64,000 bases of DNA, from contig NZ_CP038157.1 in the NCBI RefSeq assembly GCF_007641235.1, positions 434,001 through 498,000 of the forward strand, given 5' to 3'. The translations under genes were made by a program, and so were the position numbers. The notes beneath the pieces are model-generated. The model did no database searches. It saw nothing but the letters and a program-made list of their open reading frames with translations, and was not told the origin of the DNA. Origin of the DNA: Corynebacterium sanguinis. Its GTDB lineage: Bacteria > Actinomycetota > Actinomycetes > Mycobacteriales > Mycobacteriaceae. Positions 25,173-34,136 of the stretch are shown here, piece by piece (the stretch's first letter is position 1; the number at the start of each line of letters is the position of its first letter).

Positions 25173-27314
25173 CTACCCGGCCCCAGCCGCCCCGATGGGT
25201 TCAAGCTGCGGGATCTCCTCGGAACCGTGCTCCCGCGCGTCACGCTTCATAGCCCGCAGCTCGGCGGGGGTGAACGCATCGTTGACCGCGAAGATCACGG
25301 TATTGCCCCGCGCGTACACGGGTGTCGCCCCCTCGGCCACCCACAGGCCCTTGAGCTGCTCATAACGCGGAACGACGTGCCACCAGAAGTTGTCGGGGCT
25401 GGAAATAATGAATTTCACGCCGAGTTCGATGGCCGCTTCGTCGACGGGGTTTTCCGATCCCGGGTCGCCACGCAGCCCCTCGCCGAGCGCGTCGGTGTGA
25501 TAGTGGATCCGGTCCATCATGGAGCCGCGCCCCGAGGTGGGCCACAGGTAGTGCCGCGACAGCGTGGGCACACCGTTGTAGGCGTAGATCCAGGAGTGCC
25601 CGTCGTCGGGTTCGCCGTAGGTCAGCCCTTCCCATGCGGCGGGCTGGGTGGCCAGCCAGTCGAAGGCGATGCGGTCGTTGTCCGAGACCATCCTCATGTC
25701 CATCCTGGCCCCGGTGTATGCCCCTTGCGCACCGAGCTCGGACGTGTCGCGCGCCCACGCCACGGTCCCCGCGCCCGCGATGAGAGCGACAACGAGCGAG
25801 GCGCTTATCGACGCCCACCGCCAACGCGGCGAACCCTTCCGCGCAGCTAGCGGCGCGAGCGTCAACAGGCGGATCGCAGCCGCCACACCGATCGCGGCGC
25901 CGACGATGGTGAGCATGCTCACCGGCATGACCAAGCGGTGCGCGGTGTTGTAGTGCAGGTTGGCGATGGCTGACAACACGGTGCCCACCACACCGTCGAA
26001 CGGCTCGAGCGAGTGGACGGCCGCCATGGCGCTGATCCCGAAGAAGAGCACGGGCCACACCTGGCGGCGCCACGCGACGACAACCACCGCGCCGAAAACG
26101 GCCAGCCACAGCAGAACCGTCGCGTCGAAGTCGGGGAAGAACTGCACCGAGTGGCGGGTGCGCATCATCAGGATGGTCTTCCACGGTGTCGGAGTCAGGT
26201 CTCCTTCGGTAGCCCCCCACTCGGCAACCTCTTCGGCTTGGCCAGAGCCCTGCAGCATTTGTGGCAGGTAAAGCAGTGCGCCGACCACGGCGGGCCCCGC
26301 GATCCAGAGGAAGTCCTTGAGCCGGGTTGTAACCGGGACGAACAGCAGCCGGGTGAGCCAAAACAGGGTGACTGCAACGGCGACGATGGTGACCGCCGAC
26401 GGGTGGACGACCAGGACGCCGAGGAAGCCGAGCATCGCGGGAAAGGCCAGCGCGGGCCGGGCCGGGGTGGAGCAGAACTGCCAGATCACGATGCCGGTCA
26501 GCGTGACCGCGAAGAGGTAGGGCCACATTCCGACGTAGTCGGGAATCCACATCAGCGTCGGTGCCACGTAGCAGGCCAGCGCCGCCAGCGCGGCAGCGAC
26601 CTGCGCGGTCAGCCCGCGCGACTGCGTCACCGCCAGCGCGAGACACGCCATCGTCAGCGGCAGCGTCAGGCCGGGGAGAATGGCAGCGGCAATGTTGAGC
26701 GCTGGGATCGGCTCAAGCCCGGCAACCTGCGCAAACAGTGCGATGCCCGAGTGGTAGCCGGTGGGGTACAGAAGCTGCGCCTGCGTTTCAATGTTTTGCA
26801 ACTCACCCATCCGCGTGGGCGAGGCGATGCCTTCCTCCCGGATGAACCGCACCACGTTGGCGTGCCACTGCACGTCCCAGCCCTGCACGATGTTGTCCGT
26901 GCCGTGCGGCACGCGCGCCAACCAGTTCAAGCGATCGCCGACGATCATCCACGCACCACCGATAACGCCTATCGCGGGGACCACCCACGCTGGGTCCGCC
27001 ACGCTGCCGGCCCGCCACCCCTCGGGCAAGAACCGCTCCCGCCACGTCGACGCCGTGCGCAACCGTCGGTCCATCGCCCAGCGCCACAGCACCGCGCAGC
27101 CGAGCGTGAACAGGAAGCTGATGGTGAATGTGAGCATGTTAAACGGCGCGGTCGTCTCGCCCCACATCCATGCGCTCATCCCCATGATGCCGAAGGTCAC
27201 CGGCATCGCGCTCGCGGCCGCCGCTGGCGCCTTCACCCCCGCGACCCAGGAGATGATGAATCCTGGCAGCGTGAACAGCATGACGGCGACCACAAAGGCG
27301 CCCGTTAGCGACAT
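25173..27314 (-). CDS. Large polytopic membrane protein (DUF6541-like)
   Basis: A 713-residue protein with about thirteen hydrophobic segments spread over residues 1-500, then a ~200-residue hydrophilic C-terminal domain (RIAFDWLATQPAAWEGLTYG, IHYHTDALGEGL). The layout of many membrane helices plus an outer C-terminal domain resembles GT-C-type glycosyltransferases of mycolate actinobacteria. An early Gly-Thr-Asp segment (HGTDNIVQGWDVQWHA) and a DV-W-H arrangement could be the catalytic loop. I recall this as DUF6541. A cell-envelope glycosylation role is a guess. The gene precedes truA on the other side and stands alone on its strand. Confidence 0.8.
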   Translation of the reverse strand: MSLTGAFVVAVMLFTLPGFIISWVAGVKAPAAAASAMPVTFGIMGMSAWMWGETTAPFNMLTFTISFLFTLGCAVLWRWAMDRRLRTASTWRERFLPEGWRAGSVADPAWVVPAIGVIGGAWMIVGDRLNWLARVPHGTDNIVQGWDVQWHANVVRFIREEGIASPTRMGELQNIETQAQLLYPTGYHSGIALFAQVAGLEPIPALNIAAAILPGLTLPLTMACLALAVTQSRGLTAQVAAALAALACYVAPTLMWIPDYVGMWPYLFAVTLTGIVIWQFCSTPARPALAFPAMLGFLGVLVVHPSAVTIVAVAVTLFWLTRLLFVPVTTRLKDFLWIAGPAVVGALLYLPQMLQGSGQAEEVAEWGATEGDLTPTPWKTILMMRTRHSVQFFPDFDATVLLWLAVFGAVVVVAWRRQVWPVLFFGISAMAAVHSLEPFDGVVGTVLSAIANLHYNTAHRLVMPVSMLTIVGAAIGVAAAIRLLTLAPLAARKGSPRWRWASISASLVVALIAGAGTVAWARDTSELGAQGAYTGARMDMRMVSDNDRIAFDWLATQPAAWEGLTYGEPDDGHSWIYAYNGVPTLSRHYLWPTSGRGSMMDRIHYHTDALGEGLRGDPGSENPVDEAAIELGVKFIISSPDNFWWHVVPRYEQLKGLWVAEGATPVYARGNTVIFAVNDAFTPAELRAMKRDAREHGSEEIPQLEPIGAAGAG

Positions 27315-27393
27315 AGCAGTACCGTCCTCACCGATTTGTTCGACTGCTTGGCTATTGTATTGCCTGCATCGGACACTGCTTTGATCGGCGCGC

Positions 27394-28236
27394 TCAATCC
27401 CGTTTTGCCCTGGTCAGGCGGGCACGCTCGGCGTAGTGCTCGGGCGCGGGGTAGGAGACGTCGACAAGCGTCAGCCCCTTGGCGGGGGCGAGCAGCACCT
27501 GCGGGCTGCGCGACGTTTCGCCGAGCAGCGGCTCAACCCAGCCGGGGTCCTTCGACCCCTCCCCGACCTGCAGGCACGACGCAACGAGCGAACGGACCAT
27601 GTTCCAGCAGAAGGCGTCGGCAGCGACGTGCGCTTCGTACAGGTTGGGCTCTTTGCTTGTCGACGCCTCCACCCAGCGCATCCTCAACACCTCGCGCACC
27701 GTCGTGGCGTGCGGCTTCGCCTTACAGAACGCGGCGAAGTCGTGGAGCCCCACGAACGCGTCAGCCGCCGCCTGCATGGCGTCGATGTCGACCGGGCGGC
27801 GCCACACGGCGGTATCGCGCGCGCGGGTCGGCAACGCGCCGGAGGGGTGCGTGGTCACCCGGTAAACGTAGGAGCGGTTCAACGCGGAGAAGCGGGCGTC
27901 GAAAAGCGGGCTCACCTCGGAGATGTCGAAGATCCGCACGTCGGCGGGCAGGAGCTTCGCGCACCGCCGAACGAGGCGGGCCGGGTCGCCGTCGATGGAG
28001 CGCTGGTCGAGCGCGGCCCGGGGGATGTCCGCGTGCGCGACCTGGCCGGAGGCGTGCACCCCGGCGTCGGTACGCCCCGCTACCGTCAGCTCAACCGGGG
28101 TGCGCAGCACCATCGACAGCGCCGACTCAATGGTGTGTTGAACCGTGCGCGTGGACGTGCCCTGGCGTGCCCAGCCGTGGAAATCCGTGCCGTCGTAGGC
28201 GATGTCCAGGCGCAGGCGCAGCGTTTCGTCGGTCAT
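27394..28236 (-). CDS. truA: tRNA pseudouridine(38-40) synthase TruA
   Basis: Makes pseudouridine at positions 38-40 of the anticodon arm. It is 280 residues from the ATG at 28236; sequence upstream of it runs through the rplQ terminator and is not coding. The catalytic Asp57 lies in AGRTDAGVHA; DIAYDGTDFHGWARQ at the N-terminus and FCWNMVRSLV near the C-terminus are family motifs. The usual rpsM-rpoA-rplQ-truA order is kept, but the terminator at 28258-28295 stands between rplQ and truA. Confidence 0.96.
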   Translation of the reverse strand: MTDETLRLRLDIAYDGTDFHGWARQGTSTRTVQHTIESALSMVLRTPVELTVAGRTDAGVHASGQVAHADIPRAALDQRSIDGDPARLVRRCAKLLPADVRIFDISEVSPLFDARFSALNRSYVYRVTTHPSGALPTRARDTAVWRRPVDIDAMQAAADAFVGLHDFAAFCKAKPHATTVREVLRMRWVEASTSKEPNLYEAHVAADAFCWNMVRSLVASCLQVGEGSKDPGWVEPLLGETSRSPQVLLAPAKGLTLVDVSYPAPEHYAERARLTRAKRD

Positions 28237-28257
28237 GGTGTTTCGAGGGTAGCAAAA

Positions 28258-28295
28258 GCCCCGCGCTTTTCCGTTACCGGAAATCAGCGCGGGGC
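28258..28295 (-). terminator. Terminator after rplQ
   Basis: Ten-base-pair stem GCCCCGCGCT (28258-28267) with AGCGCGGGGC (28286-28295), extended by an inner TTTCCG/CGGAAA stem. On the minus strand the stem is followed by TTTTGC. It lies 22 nt before the truA start, so it ends or attenuates the alpha-operon transcript. Confidence 0.88.
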
Positions 28296-28324
28296 GTGCG
28301 TGAAGCTGGAGGCGAAAAGTGCTC

Positions 28325-28831
28325 TTACTTCTCGTCCTCGGTGGTTTCAGTCTCGACGACCTCGACAACCTCGGTTGCCGGCTCGGCCTCGACGGTCTCG
28401 GTGGCGACGACCTCAGCCTCAGCCTGCTTGGAGGCAGCGGCGCGGGCGGCGCGGGACGCCTCGGACGACACGGTCTCCTCGAGAACGAGGGAGATGTGGG
28501 TCATCGGCGCGTTGTCGCCAGCGCGGTTCTCGAGCTTGATGGAGCGGGTGTAACCGCCATCGCGGTTCGCGAACTTCGGCGCGAGCTCGTTGAACAGGTA
28601 CGCAACGATGTCCTTGTTCGGCAGCTCGGCGGCCACGGCGCGGCGGTCAGCCAGCGTGCCCTTCTTCGCCTTGGTGATCAGCTTCTCTGCGTAGGGGCGC
28701 AGAACCTTGGCCTTGGCCTCGGTGGTCTTAATTGCCCCGTGCTCGAAGAGGGACATAGCCAGGTTGGAAACGATGTGTTTCTGGTGGCTGGCGGAACCTC
28801 CGAGACGGGCGCCCTTCTTAGGGGTCGGCAT
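28325..28831 (-). CDS. rplQ: 50S ribosomal protein L17
   Basis: Large-subunit protein near the exit tunnel, 168 residues. The conserved core ([47 protein letters not shown]) ends near residue 125. The rest is an Ala/Glu/Thr/Val-rich acidic tail absent from shorter bacterial L17 and common in actinobacteria. It is last gene of the infA-rpsM-rpsK-rpsD-rpoA-rplQ run. Confidence 0.98.
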   Translation of the reverse strand: MPTPKKGARLGGSASHQKHIVSNLAMSLFEHGAIKTTEAKAKVLRPYAEKLITKAKKGTLADRRAVAAELPNKDIVAYLFNELAPKFANRDGGYTRSIKLENRAGDNAPMTHISLVLEETVSSEASRAARAAASKQAEAEVVATETVEAEPATEVVEVVETETTEDEK

Positions 28832-28877
28832 TTTCGTACTCCTCGTGTGCGGTTAGTTGAGCGCGTGCTCTGTGTTG

Positions 28878-29891
28878 TTACTCGGTGTCTTCCGCGGTGA
28901 CGTCGACGTAGTCGCCAGTCTCGGCGTCGTACCCCTCGATCTGGGTCGGGTCGAAGTCTTCCGGCGCGTCCTTCAGGGTCAGCCCCAACGAGGCAAGCTT
29001 GATCTTGACCTCGTTGATGGACTTCTGCCCGAAGTTACGGATGTCCAGCAGGTCACTTTCGGTGCACTCGGCGAGCTCACCGACGGAGTGGATCTCCTGG
29101 CGCTTCAGGCAGTTGTAGGAGCGGACGGAGAAGTTCAGGTCCTCAATCGGCAGGTTGTACGCAGCGATGTACTCCGTCTCCTGCGGGGACGGGCCAATCT
29201 CCAGGCCCTCGGCAGCCGTGTTCAGCTCGCGGGCGAGGCCGAACAGCTCCACCAGGGTCGAACCTGCAGACGCCAGGGCGTCACGGGCCGTCATGGAGTT
29301 CTTGGTCTCCACGTCGATGATGAGCTTGTCAAAGTCGGTGCGCTGCTCAACACGAGTTGCCTCAACCTTGTAGGCAACGCGGGTGACCGGGGAGTAGATC
29401 TGGTCGACCGGGATGCGGCCGACCTCTCCACCTGCGTACGGCATGGCCGGGACGTAGCCGCGGCCGCGCTCGACGACGAGCTCCATCTCGAGGCGCGCGC
29501 TGTCGTTGAGCGATGCGATGTGCAGATCCGGGTTGTGGATCGCAATATCGGCAGGCAGCTCAATATCGCCAGCGGTGACGTTGCCCGGGCCCTCCTTGGA
29601 CAGGTACATGACAACCGGCTCGTCGGAGTCGGAAGACAGCACGATATTCTTGACGTTGAGGATGATCTCGGAAACGTTCTCCTTGATCCCGTTGATCGTG
29701 GTGAACTCGTGGAGCACACCGTCGATCTTGATCGAGGTCACGGCCGCGCCCGGGATGGACGACAGCAGCGTGCGGCGCAGGGAGTTTCCGAGGGTGTAAC
29801 CGAAACCAGGCTCGAGCGGCTCGATGACGAACTTCGAGCGGTTGGTGTCGATGTACTCCTCAGTCAGTTGAGGGCGCTGAGAGATAAGCAT
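28878..29891 (-). CDS. rpoA: RNA polymerase alpha subunit
   Basis: Assembles RNA polymerase and contacts promoter UP elements and activators. It is 337 residues from the ATG at 29891 ([15 protein letters not shown]). The N-terminal dimerisation domain has [25 protein letters not shown]. The C-terminal domain has [23 protein letters not shown] and the helix-hairpin-helix segment [14 protein letters not shown], and an acidic tail follows. The next upstream gene is rpsD, 78 nt away. Confidence 0.98.
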   Translation of the reverse strand: MLISQRPQLTEEYIDTNRSKFVIEPLEPGFGYTLGNSLRRTLLSSIPGAAVTSIKIDGVLHEFTTINGIKENVSEIILNVKNIVLSSDSDEPVVMYLSKEGPGNVTAGDIELPADIAIHNPDLHIASLNDSARLEMELVVERGRGYVPAMPYAGGEVGRIPVDQIYSPVTRVAYKVEATRVEQRTDFDKLIIDVETKNSMTARDALASAGSTLVELFGLARELNTAAEGLEIGPSPQETEYIAAYNLPIEDLNFSVRSYNCLKRQEIHSVGELAECTESDLLDIRNFGQKSINEVKIKLASLGLTLKDAPEDFDPTQIEGYDAETGDYVDVTAEDTE

Positions 29892-29969
29892 GGACTTCTC
29901 CTTTGTCGGCAACCACTATTTGATGCCGGTAGGAACGGATGGTGCGGAAGGTTTTTACGAAGTAAGAGA

Positions 29970-30575
29970 TTACTTCGAGTAGAGCTCGACGATGAGCTGC
30001 TCCTGCAGCGGCACGTCGATCTGAGCGCGCTCGGGCAGCTGGTGCACGAGAATGCGCAGGGTCTCCGGAACGACCTGCAGCCAGGCCGGAACGACGGAGT
30101 CAACCAGGTTGTCCTGGGCCTCCTCGAACCAGATCATGGCGCGGGACTTCTCGCGGACATCAATGATGTCGTACTGCGAGACGCGGTAGGACGGGACGTT
30201 CGTGCGCTTGCCGTTGACCGTGAAGTGGCCGTGGGAGACAAGCTGGCGTGCCTGGCGTCGGGTGCGTGCCAGACCAGCGCGGTAGACGACGTTGTCTAGG
30301 CGGGACTCGAGCAGGACGAGCAGGTTGTCACCGGTCTTGCCGGGGAGACGGTTGGCCTCCTCGTAGTAGCGGCGGAACTGCTTCTCCATCACGCCGTAGG
30401 TGAAGCGAGCCTTCTGCTTCTCCTGCAGCTGGAGCAGGTACTCAGATTCCTTGATGCGGGCGCGGCCAGCCTGCCCCGGAGGGTAGGGGCGGCGCTCGAA
30501 CGACATGTCACCGCCGACGAGGTCGACGCGGAGGCGACGGGACTTACGGGTAGCAGGGCCAGTGTAACGAGCCAT
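29970..30575 (-). CDS. rpsD: 30S ribosomal protein S4
   Basis: Primary 16S rRNA-binding protein, 201 residues. Contains the S4 domain (LESRLDNVVYRAGLARTRRQARQLVSHGH) and YPPGQAG of the non-zinc N-terminal form. The cysteine knuckle of zinc-type S4 is absent (the N-terminus reads TGPATRKSRRLRVDL). It lies 27 nt after rpsK. In other bacteria S4 is the alpha-operon repressor; no leader structure of that type is evident to me. Confidence 0.98.
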   Translation of the reverse strand: MARYTGPATRKSRRLRVDLVGGDMSFERRPYPPGQAGRARIKESEYLLQLQEKQKARFTYGVMEKQFRRYYEEANRLPGKTGDNLLVLLESRLDNVVYRAGLARTRRQARQLVSHGHFTVNGKRTNVPSYRVSQYDIIDVREKSRAMIWFEEAQDNLVDSVVPAWLQVVPETLRILVHQLPERAQIDVPLQEQLIVELYSK

Positions 30576-30602
30576 GTTTTCTTACCTCTTTTCCTTTCTG
30601 CC

Positions 30603-31007
30603 TTAAACGCGACGACGCTTCGGCGGACGGCAGCCGTTGAACGGCTGGGGCGTCACGTCGGAGATCGAGGACACCTCCAGGCCGGCGGCCTGGAGAGAAC
30701 GGATAGCGGTCTCGCGGCCGGAGCCGGGACCCTTGACAAAGACGTCAACCTTCTTCATGCCGTGCTCCATTGCCTTGCGGGCTGCACTTTCAGCGGCCAT
30801 CTGCGCGGCGAACGGGGTGGACTTACGCGAGCCCTTGAAGCCGACGTGGCCGGAGGACGCCCAGGAGATCACAGCACCGTTCGGGTCCGTGATGGACACG
30901 ATGGTGTTGTTGAAGGTGGACTTGATGTACGCGTGGCCAGCGGCCACGTTCTTCTTGACGACGCGACGGCCGGTACGGCGCGCGCCGGAACGAGTCTTCG
31001 GTGGCAT
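30603..31007 (-). CDS. rpsK: 30S ribosomal protein S11
   Basis: Platform protein of the small subunit, 134 residues, starting with a basic tail ([20 protein letters not shown]). Core motifs are [31 protein letters not shown] and [20 protein letters not shown], ending [13 protein letters not shown]. It follows rpsM by 3 nt. Confidence 0.98.
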   Translation of the reverse strand: MPPKTRSGARRTGRRVVKKNVAAGHAYIKSTFNNTIVSITDPNGAVISWASSGHVGFKGSRKSTPFAAQMAAESAARKAMEHGMKKVDVFVKGPGSGRETAIRSLQAAGLEVSSISDVTPQPFNGCRPPKRRRV

Positions 31008-31010
31008 GTG

Positions 31011-31379
31011 TTACTTCTTCTTTCCTGCGATGGTCTTCTTCGGTCCCTTGCGAGTACGCGCGTTGGTCTTCGTGCGCTGGCCGCGAACGGGCAGCCCGCG
31101 GCGGTGGCGCAGACCCTGGTAGGAACCGATCTCGATCTTGCGGCGAATGTCAGCCTGAACCTCACGGCGCAGGTCGCCCTCGACGGTGTAGGAGGACTCG
31201 ATGGCGTCGCGAAGCGCGGCGAGCTGATCGTCGGTCAAGTTGTCGGTGCGCAGGTCAGGAGAAATGCCCGTCTTCTCGAGCAGTTCCTTGGATCGGGTTG
31301 CCCCGATTCCGTAAATGTAGGTGAGTGCGATCTCCATGCGCTTGTTGCGCGGCAGATCGACACCAGCGAGACGTGCCAT
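31011..31379 (-). CDS. rpsM: 30S ribosomal protein S13
   Basis: Head protein that contacts the P-site tRNA and forms bridge B1, 122 residues from the ATG at 31379 ([14 protein letters not shown]). Includes [14 protein letters not shown] and [21 protein letters not shown], ending in a lysine-rich tail. GAAAGG lies upstream. The preceding 183 bases contain two strong hairpins rather than the rpmJ gene found here in mycobacteria. Confidence 0.98.
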   Translation of the reverse strand: MARLAGVDLPRNKRMEIALTYIYGIGATRSKELLEKTGISPDLRTDNLTDDQLAALRDAIESSYTVEGDLRREVQADIRRKIEIGSYQGLRHRRGLPVRGQRTKTNARTRKGPKKTIAGKKK

Positions 31380-31485
31380 GTGGGACGTGCCTTTCAGGTT
31401 GGTACGGTGGTTTTCTCCCCACCCGTCCACGCCACGCGACGCTTTACCCGGTCCTAACCGGATGATGGGCCGTGATTACGCGCGG

Positions 31486-31538
31486 CTTCGGCCACCGCGG
31501 CCGAAGGTAGATCGCTCACCGCCGAGTGCGGCGGTGAG
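31486..31538. other. Two GC-rich hairpins between infA and rpsM
   Basis: CTTCGGCC-ACCGC-GGCCGAAG (31486-31506) and CTCACCGCC-GAGTGC-GGCGGTGAG (31515-31538), both perfect stems. They lie in the infA-rpsM gap where no rpmJ can be found. Neither has a minus-strand T-run, so they may be processing or stabilising structures or an attenuator rather than classic terminators. Confidence 0.6.
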
Positions 31539-31562
31539 TTTGGGTGAGAAGGCGGAAAAGTT

Positions 31563-31781
31563 TTACTTGTAGCGGTACGTGATACGTCCGCGGTCGAGGT
31601 CGTAGGGCGACAGCTCCACAATCACCCGGTCCTCCGGGAGGATGCGGATGTAGTGTTGGCGCATCTTGCCACTGATGTGGGCGAGAACCTCGTGGCCGTT
31701 GTCGAGTTCGACACGGAACATCGCGTTCTTCAAGGGCTCGACGATGCGGCCCTCAACCTCAATTGCGCCTTCTTTTGCCAT
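31563..31781 (-). CDS. infA: Translation initiation factor IF-1
   Basis: Binds the ribosomal A site during initiation. It is 72 residues from the ATG at 31781, a single OB fold ([52 protein letters not shown]), the full family length. AGGAAGTGGAG lies just upstream. A small inverted repeat AGCACC/GGTGCT (31798-31820) sits right before the ribosome site. Confidence 0.98.
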   Translation of the reverse strand: MAKEGAIEVEGRIVEPLKNAMFRVELDNGHEVLAHISGKMRQHYIRILPEDRVIVELSPYDLDRGRITYRYK

Positions 31782-31921
31782 ACACTCCACTTCCTACAGC
31801 ACCGTGTTTGCATTGGTGCTAGACGTATCATTTGTTCGCTGACTGGCGCGCACAACCCGCATTTTTTGGGGGGAGTTCACACCAAGTTGTAACTATATCG
31901 CCCCACCTGCACAAAGACAAA

Positions 31922-31945
31922 CCCCGCATCCTTGAGGATGCGGGG
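31922..31945 (-). terminator. Terminator after the L,D-transpeptidase gene
   Basis: Ten-base-pair perfect stem CCCCGCATCC-TTGA-GGATGCGGGG, followed on the minus strand by TTTGTCTTTG. Seven bases past the stop at 31952. Confidence 0.92.
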
Positions 31946-31951
31946 CGCCGG

Positions 31952-32713
31952 CTAGTAGACGACGACCTTGTCGTCGATGTTCAACTCGTTGAAGTAACGC
32001 TGGGCGTCCTCGCGGTGCATGCGCACGCACCCGTGCGACAGATACGCGGGGTCTCCCTCATGGAACGCGATTCCGTTGTAGGTGAAGTACGTTGCGAAAG
32101 GCATCGGGGCGTTGTTGAACTCGTAGGAGATTTCGTCCTTCACCTTCCGGTTGACGTAGAACGTTCCGCGCGGTGTCTCGTAGCCCGGCTTGCCCGTCGC
32201 CACGCGGACGTCGCCGTAGTATACCTGCCCGTTTTTCTGCAGCCAGGAGCGCTGCCCGGCGATGTCGACGCACACCTTGGCGTCCTTGGGGCACGCGCCG
32301 TAATCGAAGGCCGCAGGTTGAGCCGGTGCGGCAGCTTGCTGCGTCACTGGGGCGGGAGCAGGAGCCGGCGGCAGGTGCTCGGCGATGAGCCCGGGAAACA
32401 GCGCCTCGAAGGTCTGGTCAATCTGGGCGCGCGCCTGCTCCGGCAGCGCGGGGTTAATCGCCGCAAGCGAACCCGCCTGGGCGATCAGCCCGACGCGGAT
32501 GTTCCACGCGCTGTCGCGGCTTGACGACGCCAGCGTGCTCGACGTCTGCTGCGCAAACGCGTCGAGCGCGACGGCCGGATCCGCGCTGAGCTGCGCCGTG
32601 ACCGGCAGTTGCTGGGCGTCGGCCGCGGCCGGGGAGAAGATGAGGGCGGCGCAGGCGCCGACGGCGGCGACAACAGCTGTGAAGCTGCTGACACGACGTT
32701 GAGAATTCGACAT
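31952..32713 (-). CDS. Secreted L,D-transpeptidase (YkuD domain)
   Basis: Cross-links peptidoglycan between diaminopimelate residues (3-3 links). It is 253 residues, with a signal peptide at residues 1-33 ending SPAAADAQ, a helical and proline/alanine-rich region to about 130, then the YkuD domain (VCVDIAGQRSWL to the end). The catalytic cysteine motif is SHGCVRM (Cys229) preceded by GIAFHEGD with the conserved His. It has its own leaderless-type promoter (32720-32725) and terminator, so it is a monocistronic unit. Confidence 0.93.
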   Translation of the reverse strand: MSNSQRRVSSFTAVVAAVGACAALIFSPAAADAQQLPVTAQLSADPAVALDAFAQQTSSTLASSSRDSAWNIRVGLIAQAGSLAAINPALPEQARAQIDQTFEALFPGLIAEHLPPAPAPAPVTQQAAAPAQPAAFDYGACPKDAKVCVDIAGQRSWLQKNGQVYYGDVRVATGKPGYETPRGTFYVNRKVKDEISYEFNNAPMPFATYFTYNGIAFHEGDPAYLSHGCVRMHREDAQRYFNELNIDDKVVVY

Positions 32714-32719
32714 GGTGGA

Positions 32720-32725
32720 AGTATA
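32720..32725 (-). promoter_or_regulatory. -10 box of a leaderless L,D-transpeptidase transcript
   Basis: Consensus TATACT on the minus strand ends six bases before the ATG at 32713, so transcription should start at the A of the start codon. No Shine-Dalgarno sequence is present. Confidence 0.6.
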
Positions 32726-32758
32726 ACCCCCGTTAGCAGTTTTGACGCACTAGTCTGC

Positions 32759-33562
32759 TCACAACTGGGTGCGCGGGGTGAGAACCCGCGGTCCCTGCGC
32801 GGTAGCGGCAACGGTGTGTTCCCAGTGCGCCGCGGGTGAACCGTCGAGGGTGACAACCGTCCAGTCGTCGTCAAGCACCTCGCTGGAAACCTCTCCCCCG
32901 AGGATCAGCATCGGCTCGATCGCAAGCACTGACCCTTCCTGGATCTGGGGGCCTCGGCCAGGCTTGCCCTCGTTGGCCAAAAACGGCTCTTCGTGCATGG
33001 AGCGGCCAATGCCGTGCCCGCCGTAGCCGTCGAGAATGCCGAGCGCGACGCCAAATCGTTGCTCCGCGGCGCGGGTTGCCGCCTCGAGAGCATGGGAGAT
33101 ATCCGTGAGCCGGTTTCCGGGCACCATCGCTTTGATCCCCTGGTCAAGCACCCACGCCGTAGCTCGGTTGAGCTTGTCGATGTCCTCGGCGAGCTCGCCG
33201 ACACCGAACGACCACGCGGAGTCGCCCACCCAGCCGGCAAGGGTTGCGCCGCAGTCCACTGAAACCAGGTCGCCCTCTTTCAGGATGACTTTCTCGCTCG
33301 GGATGCCGTGCACTACGACGTCGTTGACGGAGGCGCAAATCGACGCCGGGAAACCTTGGTAGCCGAGGAACGTCGGAACCGCGCCGTATGAGCGGATGAC
33401 GTCCTCGGCAACGCGGTCAAGATCGGCGGTGGTGCGTCCCGGCTCGGCGGCCTTGCGCACCTCCTGCAGCGCAACGCCGACGACGCGGCCCGCCGCCTCC
33501 ATCGCCTCGAGGTCCGAGGGCGACTTGGCGGGGATGCGTCGTCGGCGCGGGTTAAAAATCAT
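32759..33562 (-). CDS. map: Methionine aminopeptidase, type I
   Basis: Removes N-terminal methionine from nascent proteins. It is 267 residues from the ATG at 33562; a GTG one codon earlier is possible. Metal ligands are visible in order: [14 protein letters not shown] (Asp), [13 protein letters not shown] (His), AIEPM (Glu) and WEHTVAAT (Glu). It follows adk by 19 nt in the secY-adk-map operon, the common order. Confidence 0.97.
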   Translation of the reverse strand: MIFNPRRRRIPAKSPSDLEAMEAAGRVVGVALQEVRKAAEPGRTTADLDRVAEDVIRSYGAVPTFLGYQGFPASICASVNDVVVHGIPSEKVILKEGDLVSVDCGATLAGWVGDSAWSFGVGELAEDIDKLNRATAWVLDQGIKAMVPGNRLTDISHALEAATRAAEQRFGVALGILDGYGGHGIGRSMHEEPFLANEGKPGRGPQIQEGSVLAIEPMLILGGEVSSEVLDDDWTVVTLDGSPAAHWEHTVAATAQGPRVLTPRTQL

Positions 33563-33581
33563 CACGTCTGCCGCGCTGCGC

Positions 33582-34136
33582 CTACTTGCTCAGCTTTTCC
33601 AGTTCGCTCATTGCGCGGCCGTTGACCTCGTCGACCTCACCGACGGCGTCGATGTTGATGATCTCGTCGCCGTAGTGGTCGATGAGTGGGGCGGTCTCGT
33701 TGCGGTAGACACCGAGGCGGGTGCGGATCGTTTCCTCGTTGTCGTCCTCGCGGCCTCGGGCGAGCATGCGCTCGACAACGACGTCCTCGTCGACCTGGAA
33801 GTTGAGAACGCCGTCGAGGGCGACACCCTTCTTGCGCAGCAGTTCCTCGAGGATCTCAGCCTGCTCCACGGTGCGCGGGAAGCCGTCGAGAAGAAAGCCG
33901 TTGGCCGCGTCCGACTCTTCGAGGCGGGCCTCGACCATGCGCGCGGTCACCTCCGTGGGCACGAGACGGCCCGCGTCAATGTATTCCTTGGCTTCGACGC
34001 CGAGCGAGGTGCCCTCGCCGATGTTGGCGCGGAACAAATCACCAGTGGAAATGTGCGGCACGCCGAGCTTGTCCGAGAGGATGGAAGCTTGGGTACCTTT
34101 GCCGGCGCCGGGAGGGCCGAGGAGAACGAGACGCAT
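33582..34136 (-). CDS. adk: Adenylate kinase
   Basis: Interconverts AMP + ATP and 2 ADP. It is 184 residues, the short-lid form. The P-loop [10 protein letters not shown] is at residues 7-16; [10 protein letters not shown] and [11 protein letters not shown] mark AMP binding; [15 protein letters not shown] is the short lid with catalytic arginines. The ATG shares one base with the secY stop (TAATG). Confidence 0.97.
   Translation of the reverse strand: MRLVLLGPPGAGKGTQASILSDKLGVPHISTGDLFRANIGEGTSLGVEAKEYIDAGRLVPTEVTARMVEARLEESDAANGFLLDGFPRTVEQAEILEELLRKKGVALDGVLNFQVDEDVVVERMLARGREDDNEETIRTRLGVYRNETAPLIDHYGDEIINIDAVGEVDEVNGRAMSELEKLSK

Noticed and set aside
28857..30299. 480-codon plus-strand open frame opposite rpoA-rpsD
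   Set aside because: Crosses two intact ribosomal/RNA polymerase genes on the other strand. It is an antisense artefact of GC bias.
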